From positions 1-8,929 of the forward strand of contig CAZEPQ010000083.1 in the NCBI GenBank assembly GCA_964514175.1: a DNA stretch of 8,929 nt. Reading direction: 5' to 3'. The position numbers and the translations under genes were made by a program. The notes beneath the pieces are model-generated. The model saw only the letters and a program-made list of their open reading frames with translations. It did not search any database and was not told where the DNA came from. Origin of the DNA: HGM13006 sp964514175 (GTDB lineage Bacteria; Bacillota; Clostridia; Oscillospirales; Oscillospiraceae). Numbering within the stretch: the stretch's first letter is position 1; every line of letters starts with the position of its first letter. Positions 1 to 3,583 of this stretch are shown here, in pieces.

Positions 1-825
1 GAAGGAACTGAACTGCAGACCAAGTGGGCATCCCTGTCCGGTACCACCCTGAAGGTGGCCACCTCCGGTCAGCAGGCCGGCTGGAGCCAGGATGATGGCA
101 ACGGCGGCGTCGAGGGCATGGACATCGATGTAATGAACTATATCTGCGATTACTATGGCATCGAGATCCAGTGGGTCGTTGCTGATCCCACCGGCCTTTG
201 GGGCATGCTCCAGAGCGGCGAGGTTGACACCATCGCCTGCCTGACCACCACCAATGCTGACCGTCTGGCTGCTTACTGGTTCTCCAACACCTACGCTTGG
301 GAGTCCTACTCCATGGTTTCCCGCACCGAGGACGGCGTTCCCGAGGCTGGCGACCTGAGCTTCTGGGATGGCAAGACCATCTGCACTCCCGCAGGCTCCA
401 ACCCCGCACTGCTGCTGGAAGAGATCATTGCTGAGCAGGCTGAAAACGGCGTCACCATCACTGGCGTGTATCCCGACTCTTCCGCAGTTCTGATTCAGAA
501 CGTGGTTTCCAAGGAGACCGACGCTGCTCTGATGACCACCTCCACCTGCGCTTACAAGATTCAGGATCTGGGCTACTCCGATACCCTGAACATTCAGGAC
601 ATCCAGAAGAAGAATATGCCCATCGTTTACGCTTGGAACCGTGTGGAAGACAACAAGAACACCATCCTGGCCATCAATGACCTGCTGGATGAGATGCATG
701 CCGACGGCACCCTCTCCGAGCTGTCCAACAAGTGGTTTGGCATGGACGTGACCGGCCTCCCCGAGGGTTGCGTCAACTACGTTGAGCCCACCGGCGACAA
801 CGCCTGGACCAGTAACGAAGGCTAA
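1..825 (+). CDS. Amino acid ABC transporter substrate-binding protein (SBP family 3), 5' partial
   Basis: The frame is open from the first base to TAA at 823-825 (274 residues), so the start, export signal and any lipobox lie upstream. The GTG at 55 is an internal valine, not the start. The extracellular receptor of a polar amino acid importer would deliver ligand to the permease and ATPase that follow. Family 3 landmarks are visible: LKVATSG opens the first lobe, GMDIDVMNYICDYYG follows, then W-GMLQSGEVD and TNADR, whose Arg matches the carboxylate-binding Arg of HisJ-type proteins, and a final ALNDLL-like helix ending in NKWFG. In the second lobe the family pattern DAxxxD reads DAALMT, so the Asp that normally holds the alpha-amino group is replaced by Thr. 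The ligand cannot be named and may not be an ordinary alpha-amino acid. Codon use is strongly biased (CTG, GGC, AAC), consistent with high expression. Confidence 0.93.
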   Translation, partial: EGTELQTKWASLSGTTLKVATSGQQAGWSQDDGNGGVEGMDIDVMNYICDYYGIEIQWVVADPTGLWGMLQSGEVDTIACLTTTNADRLAAYWFSNTYAWESYSMVSRTEDGVPEAGDLSFWDGKTICTPAGSNPALLLEEIIAEQAENGVTITGVYPDSSAVLIQNVVSKETDAALMTTSTCAYKIQDLGYSDTLNIQDIQKKNMPIVYAWNRVEDNKNTILAINDLLDEMHADGTLSELSNKWFGMDVTGLPEGCVNYVEPTGDNAWTSNEG

Positions 826-846
826 TTCCGCAAATACTTTTCCGTC

Positions 847-876
847 AAAACCGGAGGCCCAACGCCTCCGGTTTTT
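847..876 (+). terminator. Stem-loop with T tract between binding protein and permease genes
   Basis: A perfect 12-bp stem (AAAACCGGAGGC at 847-858 pairs with 864-875) has a 5-base loop and ends in TTTTT at 872-876. It lies 21 bases after the binding protein stop and 29 bases before the permease start. I infer partial termination or 3' end protection, which would give more binding protein than membrane components, as is usual in such operons. No new promoter is obvious between it and the permease. Confidence 0.85.
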
Positions 877-905
877 CGGAATTTAACGAAAGAGGTTTTT
901 CTGCC

Positions 906-1574
906 GTGTACAATTTCGAGCCCTCATATTTCTACGAGGCCTTTGCCCCCATTTTAAACTGTCTGAAAATGACCATGATCGTCACCGCCTGCTCCTTTGT
1001 GGCGGCTTTTGTGCTGGCAATCATATTGGCAGTCATCGGCATGATCAAAAATAAGGCGGTTCAGTTCGTTATGAAGGTGTGGCTGAGCCTTTTCCGTGGT
1101 ACGCCCCTGATTGCACAGCTATTCCTGTTTGTCTACGGCGTGTTCCCCCTGATCCCCGGTCTGTCTGAGCTTTCTTTGGCAGCCAAGGCCATTATGTGTC
1201 TTGCCCTGAGTTACTCCGCCTTTATGGCTGAGACCATCCGAGGAGCCATTGTGGCGGTGGACAAGGGCCAGATGGAGGCCTGCATGACCTGCGGTATGAC
1301 CACCTTACAGGGATACATCCATGTGGTGCTGCCCCAGGCCTTCCGCATTGCGGTGCCCTCTTTGATGAACAACTTTATCGAGTGCTTCAAGGGCTCCGCC
1401 ATGTGTTCCGTGGTGGGCGTCATGGATATGATGCTCCAGGCCAAAATGCTGGCGAACAAGTCCTATCGGTTCATGGAGGTCTACCTCTGCGTTCTGATCC
1501 TGTACTGGCTGCTCAATATGGTCTTTGTGTACATCCAGAAGATCATTGAGAAAAAGGCCAACGCCAAATACTAA
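906..1574 (+). CDS. Polar amino acid ABC transporter permease (HisM/GlnP type)
   Basis: This 222-residue membrane protein should form the translocation channel of the importer. It has about five hydrophobic segments (near residues 23-46, 66-86, 90-108, 145-175 in part, and 190-212). FRGTPLIAQLF at 63-73 is the hallmark of polar amino acid permeases. The cytoplasmic EAA loop, which docks on the ATPase, runs from EACMTCGMT at 124 to VVLPQ at 144. KGSAMCSVVGV at 162-172 matches the usual KDTSLxSVIG segment. The start is GTG, supported by GAAAGAGG at 888-895, ten bases upstream; the length is normal for the family. It lies behind the stem-loop at 847-876 and is followed after 14 bases by the ATPase gene. 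Only one permease is seen, so a homodimeric channel is likely. Confidence 0.94.
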   Translation: MYNFEPSYFYEAFAPILNCLKMTMIVTACSFVAAFVLAIILAVIGMIKNKAVQFVMKVWLSLFRGTPLIAQLFLFVYGVFPLIPGLSELSLAAKAIMCLALSYSAFMAETIRGAIVAVDKGQMEACMTCGMTTLQGYIHVVLPQAFRIAVPSLMNNFIECFKGSAMCSVVGVMDMMLQAKMLANKSYRFMEVYLCVLILYWLLNMVFVYIQKIIEKKANAKY

Positions 1575-1588
1575 AGGAGGGTTTTCTT

Positions 1589-2329
1589 ATGATTAAATAC
1601 GAAAATGTCCACAAGGTATTCGGCGATGTGGAAGTTTTGAAGGGCATTGATTTTGAGATTGGCACCGGTGAGGTGGTCTGTATTCTTGGCCCCTCCGGTT
1701 CCGGCAAGACCACCCTTCTGCGCTGCACCAACTACCTGGAGACCCCCACCAAGGGCATCATCACCGTGGGAGATCTGACCATTGATGCGGACAAGTACAC
1801 CAAGAAGGAAATTCAGGAGCTTCGCAAGCTCTCCACCATGGTATTCCAGAACTATAATCTGTTCCGGAATAAGACCGCCCTCCAGAATGTGATGACGGGG
1901 CTGACAGTGGTGCAGAAGAAATCCAAGGCTGAGGCCAAAGAAATTGCGGAGCACTATTTGAATGTTGTCGGCATGGCGGATCGGATGGACTATTATCCTT
2001 CCCAGCTTTCCGGCGGTCAGCAGCAGCGTGTGGGCATTGCCCGGGCACTGGCGCTGAAGCCCCAGGCCATTTTGTTTGACGAGCCTACGGCGGCACTGGA
2101 CCCGGAGCTGGTGGGCGAGGTGCTTAATACCATGAAGGAGGTTGCCAGAACCGGCATTACCATGGCGGTGGTGACCCACGAGATGGGCTTTGCCCGGGAA
2201 GTGGCGGACCGTGTGGTATTCATGGACGGCGGCGTGGTAGTGGAGCAGGGCAAGCCTGAGGAAGTGCTGGATCATCCTCAGAACCCAAGAACCAAACAGT
2301 TCTTAAGAGCTGTGAATAAGGAAGAATGA
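1589..2329 (+). CDS. Polar amino acid ABC transporter ATP-binding protein (GlnQ/HisP type)
   Basis: This 246-residue ATPase powers the importer from the cytoplasmic face. All ABC motifs are intact: Walker A GPSGSGKT at 34-41, Q-loop VFQ ending at Gln87, signature LSGGQ at 140-144 followed by QQR, Walker B ILFDE at 161-165, D-loop AALD at 168-171 and the switch His197 in THE. The ending HPQNPRTKQFL is typical of the polar amino acid subfamily. ATG is preceded by AAAGGAGGG eight bases upstream, and the gene sits 14 bases behind the permease, so the two are cotranscribed. It is the last gene of the operon, and the terminator follows directly. Members are often named GlnQ or GlnP-linked, but glutamine specificity cannot be read from the ATPase, so no symbol is given. 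Confidence 0.96.
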   Translation: MIKYENVHKVFGDVEVLKGIDFEIGTGEVVCILGPSGSGKTTLLRCTNYLETPTKGIITVGDLTIDADKYTKKEIQELRKLSTMVFQNYNLFRNKTALQNVMTGLTVVQKKSKAEAKEIAEHYLNVVGMADRMDYYPSQLSGGQQQRVGIARALALKPQAILFDEPTAALDPELVGEVLNTMKEVARTGITMAVVTHEMGFAREVADRVVFMDGGVVVEQGKPEEVLDHPQNPRTKQFLRAVNKEE

Positions 2330-2331
2330 TG

Positions 2332-2370
2332 AAACGGAGCGCAGTTCGGACTTGGACTGCGCTCCGTTTT
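2332..2370 (+). terminator. Rho-independent terminator of the ABC transporter operon
   Basis: A 14-bp perfect stem (2332-2345 with 2356-2369, core CGGAGCGCAGT) is closed by a short loop and followed by TTTT at 2367-2370. It begins three bases after the ATPase stop. The opposite strand has only a short T run, so it may also slow transcripts arriving from the small minus-strand gene at 2421-2573. Confidence 0.9.
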
Positions 2371-2371
2371 A

Positions 2372-2405
2372 CTGTACATCCTTTTGGGAGTAAAGAAATG
2401 TACAG
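2372..2405. repeat. Short inverted repeat downstream of the small minus-strand gene
   Basis: CTGTACAT at 2372-2379 is mirrored by ATGTACAG at 2398-2405 with an 18-base loop. It lies between the operon terminator and the end of the minus-strand gene, 15 bases past that gene's stop. It could help form the 3' end of that transcript, but no strong T run follows it on the minus strand. Its role is unknown. Confidence 0.45.
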
Positions 2406-2420
2406 AAGGGGAGGCGTAAA

Positions 2421-2573
2421 TTATTCACAAGTTTCAATATATACTTCTTCTGCTTCTTCTAATGCTTTTGAAAGATACATCCCTGCAATACCATAGTTTT
2501 CTTCCAACATGGAGTCCAACGACTTGTTGATTGCCTGACAAAGAATCATATACATCTTTTTGTAATCTACCAA
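2421..2573 (-). CDS. Small 50-residue protein of unknown function, TTG start
   Basis: On the minus strand a frame runs from TTG at 2573 to TAA at 2421-2423 (50 residues). It starts MVDYKKMYMILCQAIN and ends in an acidic stretch with ALEEAEEVYIE. This looks like a real protein: an amphipathic helical pattern with Tyr and Glu in regular places. It resembles, from memory, a family of tiny Clostridia proteins shaped like 'YxxMY ... A ... EELYI' whose function I do not know. AAAGG lies 11 bases before the TTG. A good promoter at 2629-2657 (TTGACA, 17 bases, TAAAAT) points at it with a leader of roughly 50 bases. An in-frame ATG at 2555 would give 44 residues. It is transcribed away from the XRE regulator gene at 2718, so I infer control by that regulator. 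Base composition is AT-rich, like the regulator and unlike the flanking genes. Confidence 0.68.
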   Translation of the reverse strand: MVDYKKMYMILCQAINKSLDSMLEENYGIAGMYLSKALEEAEEVYIETCE

Positions 2574-2604
2574 ACAACTACAGTCCTTTCAGAAATTTTA
2601 TAGT

Positions 2605-2624
2605 TTGCACCTATATAGGAGCAA
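2605..2624. promoter_or_regulatory. Palindromic operator candidate 1
   Basis: A 20-bp palindrome reads TTGCaCCTATATAGGaGCAA, perfect except for one A/A pair in each arm. It begins five bases downstream of the minus-strand -10 box, where transcription should start, so a bound protein would block the small gene. It shares the TTGC-N12-GCAA layout and the half-site (GGAGCAA) with the site at 2663-2682. The likely binder is the adjacent XRE protein, which is an inference from position. Confidence 0.62.
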
Positions 2625-2628
2625 GAAT

Positions 2629-2657
2629 ATTTTATCCTTCCGCTAGAATATTGTCAA
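2629..2657 (-). promoter_or_regulatory. Minus-strand sigma-70-type promoter for the small gene
   Basis: Read on the minus strand, TTGACA (2657-2652) is a perfect -35 box. After exactly 17 bases comes TAAAAT (2634-2629), a 5 of 6 match to the -10 consensus. Transcription should begin near 2622, inside operator candidate 1, with operator candidate 2 just upstream of the -35 box. It is the best promoter match in the window. Confidence 0.75.
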
Positions 2658-2662
2658 TGAAT

Positions 2663-2682
2663 TTGCGCTCAAATCGGAGCAA
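2663..2682. promoter_or_regulatory. Palindromic operator candidate 2
   Basis: TTGCgCTCaaatCGGaGCAA is a weaker 20-bp palindrome with the same end-to-end geometry as the site at 2605-2624. The two centres are 58 bp apart. It lies six bases upstream of the minus-strand -35 box and 36 bases before the XRE start codon, so it could serve autoregulation of that gene as well. A plus-strand promoter for the XRE gene should overlap this area, but I find no convincing -35/-10 pair there. Confidence 0.55.
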
Positions 2683-2687
2683 AATAT

Positions 2688-2704
2688 TTCGACACAATTC
2701 GACA
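2688..2704. repeat. Two TTCGACA direct repeats spaced 10 bp apart
   Basis: TTCGACA occurs at 2688-2694 and again at 2698-2704, one helical turn apart, just before the ribosome binding site of the XRE gene. Two copies on the same DNA face could be a second protein site or a trace of slippage. No function is assigned. Confidence 0.4.
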
Positions 2705-2717
2705 AGGGGGGATAAAT

Positions 2718-2945
2718 GTGGATGCAGCTTTTGAAAAACGAATTGGTGCCAGAATTAAAAAATATCGCAAAGCACATAAATTGACACAGGATGATATGGC
2801 AAGAATGCTTCAACTCATGGGTTGCGATATCAACCGCAGCACTTATGCAAAGATCGAAGTGGGTCAGCGACACATTTACCCAGACGAATTAAAGGCAATC
2901 AAAACAGTTTTGAAGGTTTCCTATGAGGATTTACTGGAAGCGTGA
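2718..2945 (+). CDS. XRE-family (Cro/C1-type) helix-turn-helix regulator, 75 residues
   Basis: The protein is a single DNA-binding domain with no extra sensor domain. It shows the XRE order: RIGARIKKYRKAHKLTQ at 8-24 (helix 1 into helix 2), LTQDDMARML at 22-31 (helix 2), a turn at GCDIN, recognition helix RSTYAKIEVG at 40-49, then YPDELKAIKTVLKVSYEDLL at 54-73. The start is GTG with a strong purine run AAGGGGGG (2704-2711) six bases before it; the ATG at 2722 is out of frame. It is divergent from the 50-residue gene, and the gap holds twin palindromes and a minus-strand promoter. I infer that it represses that gene and perhaps itself. AT-rich codon use sets it apart from the flanking genes and suggests a separate origin. 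A phage-repressor remnant or the antitoxin of a toxin-antitoxin pair are alternatives, though no known toxin family is recognised next to it. Confidence 0.9.
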   Translation: MDAAFEKRIGARIKKYRKAHKLTQDDMARMLQLMGCDINRSTYAKIEVGQRHIYPDELKAIKTVLKVSYEDLLEA

Positions 2946-2947
2946 TT

Positions 2948-2983
2948 ATCAGTGTGCAGTCTTATGCTGTACACTGATTTTTT
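2948..2983 (+). terminator. Rho-independent terminator of the XRE gene
   Basis: ATCAGTGT (2948-2955) pairs with ACACTGAT (2971-2978). The stem extends through GCAG/CTGT with one G-T wobble to about 12 bp around a 7-base loop. TTTTTT at 2978-2983 completes it. It starts two bases after the regulator's stop, so the regulator is monocistronic. Confidence 0.9.
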
Positions 2984-2990
2984 GCCTTGC

Positions 2991-3156
2991 CCTTAACCTT
3001 CCACTGGGGGAAGGGGGACCGACCGTATTATGGGGCCACGCCGAAACCCAGCGAAGCGGTTTCGGTGGGGAGAGGACGAGCAGCGGAATGAGCGCGCTTT
3101 TCGGCTTTAGCCGGAAACAAGCGATATAAAGCTTGTAAGGACGAGGTGGATGAGGG
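2991..3156. repeat. Degenerate GC-rich intergenic repeat module
   Basis: No believable gene is seen here. The stretch starts with an imperfect palindrome (CCTTCC...GGAAGG, about 2999-3016). It continues with a hairpin of 8 bp (CCGAAACC at 3041-3048 with GGTTTCGG at 3058-3065) and a second imperfect hairpin around TTCGGCTTTAGCCGGAA (3100-3116), and ends in GGATGAGGG at 3148-3156. From memory these pieces resemble dispersed non-coding repeats common between genes in gut Clostridia. Open frames across it are by-products of high GC content: no ribosome binding sites and no protein-like composition. It may be a decayed miniature transposable element, but I cannot define its ends. Confidence 0.5.
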
Positions 3157-3211
3157 ATACCGCAGTATGAATTCGCCGCAGGATTTCCGATTATTGCACC
3201 GCTTGTTGCCG

Positions 3212-3288
3212 GCGGGCTGAGGGCAGCCCGCCCTACGCCAAGGCTGTCAGCTGATGCGTAACCGTAGGGCGGCTTGCCCTCAAGCCGC
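3212..3288. repeat. Opposed pair of REP-like hairpins
   Basis: Left arm 3212-3237 and right arm 3263-3288 are 26-base inverted copies matching at 22 positions, separated by 25 bases. Each arm folds by itself: GCGGGCT/AGCCCGC around GAGGGC on the left, and GCGGCTT/AAGCCGC around GCCCTC on the right, followed or preceded by CCTACG/CGTAGG. The four differences fall on two paired stem positions and compensate each other, so both 7-bp stems stay perfect. This is the arrangement of paired REP elements. The role here (transcript 3' end, target of a REP-type nuclease, or neither) is unknown. Confidence 0.65.
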
Positions 3289-3355
3289 CGTGCTGCAGTA
3301 CGAATTTGCCGTTGAGTTGCCTGTTATGGGACTGTTTCCTGCTACCCCTCTCAGT

Positions 3356-3396
3356 CACGGCGTTCCGCCGTGCCAGCTCCCCCCATCGGGAGGAGC
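3356..3396. repeat. Two adjacent palindromes in the second repeat spacer
   Basis: CACGGCG (3356-3362) pairs perfectly with CGCCGTG (3366-3372) around a 3-base loop. Directly after it GCTCC (3376-3380) pairs with GGAGC (3392-3396), continued inward by CCC/GGG after one mismatch. The combination CTCAGTCACGGCG... then GCCAGCTC is one I associate with dispersed intergenic repeats of gut Clostridia; that link is from memory and unchecked. Confidence 0.5.
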
Positions 3397-3549
3397 CAAG
3401 CCTCGCCTCGTCGAAGAGGGGCAGGTATGCAGTACGTTTTCGCCGGAGAGTTTCCCATTATCGCACTACTTCCTGCCGGGTCGTCGAGGACGCTGACCCC
3501 TACATTCGCTCCCTACAAAATATCTCTTCCCTAATCCCCGAAAACCCTG

Positions 3550-3555
3550 TATAAT
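3550..3555 (+). promoter_or_regulatory. Likely -10 box of the molybdoenzyme gene
   Basis: A perfect TATAAT lies at 3550-3555, directly preceded by TG. The matching -35 region near 3527 (TTCCCT) is weak. Transcription would start near 3562, about 20 bases before ATG at 3584, leaving just the ribosome binding site in the leader. The box sits beyond the last 51-bp repeat copy. Confidence 0.5.
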
Positions 3556-3583
3556 AAAGAAAAAAAGCAAAGGAGACTTTGCC

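Larger units (their letters stand above)
3162..3479 (+). repeat. Three degenerate direct copies of a 51-bp unit with 82-83 bp spacers
   Basis: Copies start with GCAGTA at 3162, 3295 and 3429 and run about 51 bases. Counted by eye without gaps, copies 1 and 3 agree at 39 of 51 positions, copies 2 and 3 at 36, copies 1 and 2 at 33. Conserved pieces are GCAGTA at the start, GCCG near position 14, TTAT in the middle and TGC near the end. The two spacers are different from each other: the first holds two opposed hairpins (3212-3288), the second two other palindromes (3356-3396). The copies are too diverged and too few, and the spacers too structured, for a CRISPR array. The layout suggests an old composite of dispersed intergenic repeats. 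No coding potential is supported. Confidence 0.65.

Noticed and set aside
2651..2690. Plus-strand promoter for the XRE gene (TTGTCA or TTGCGC as -35, TATTTC as -10)
   Set aside because: No pair has both acceptable boxes and 16-18 base spacing with good matches, so it is left uncalled although a promoter must exist nearby.
2372..2973. CTGTACA at both edges of the AT-rich island as terminal repeats of a mobile unit
   Set aside because: The copies at 2372-2378 and 2967-2973 are only 7 bp, are in direct orientation, and each is part of a separate hairpin; there is no transposase and no clear target duplication.
3162..3479. Possible CRISPR array
   Set aside because: Only three copies with 65-76% identity, repeats of 51 bp, spacers over 80 bp that are themselves palindromic, and no cas genes.
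3254..3554. Overlapping plus-strand open frames in the repeat region
   Set aside because: They run through palindromes and repeats, lack ribosome binding sites, and have Pro/Arg/Ser-rich composition typical of non-coding GC-rich DNA.
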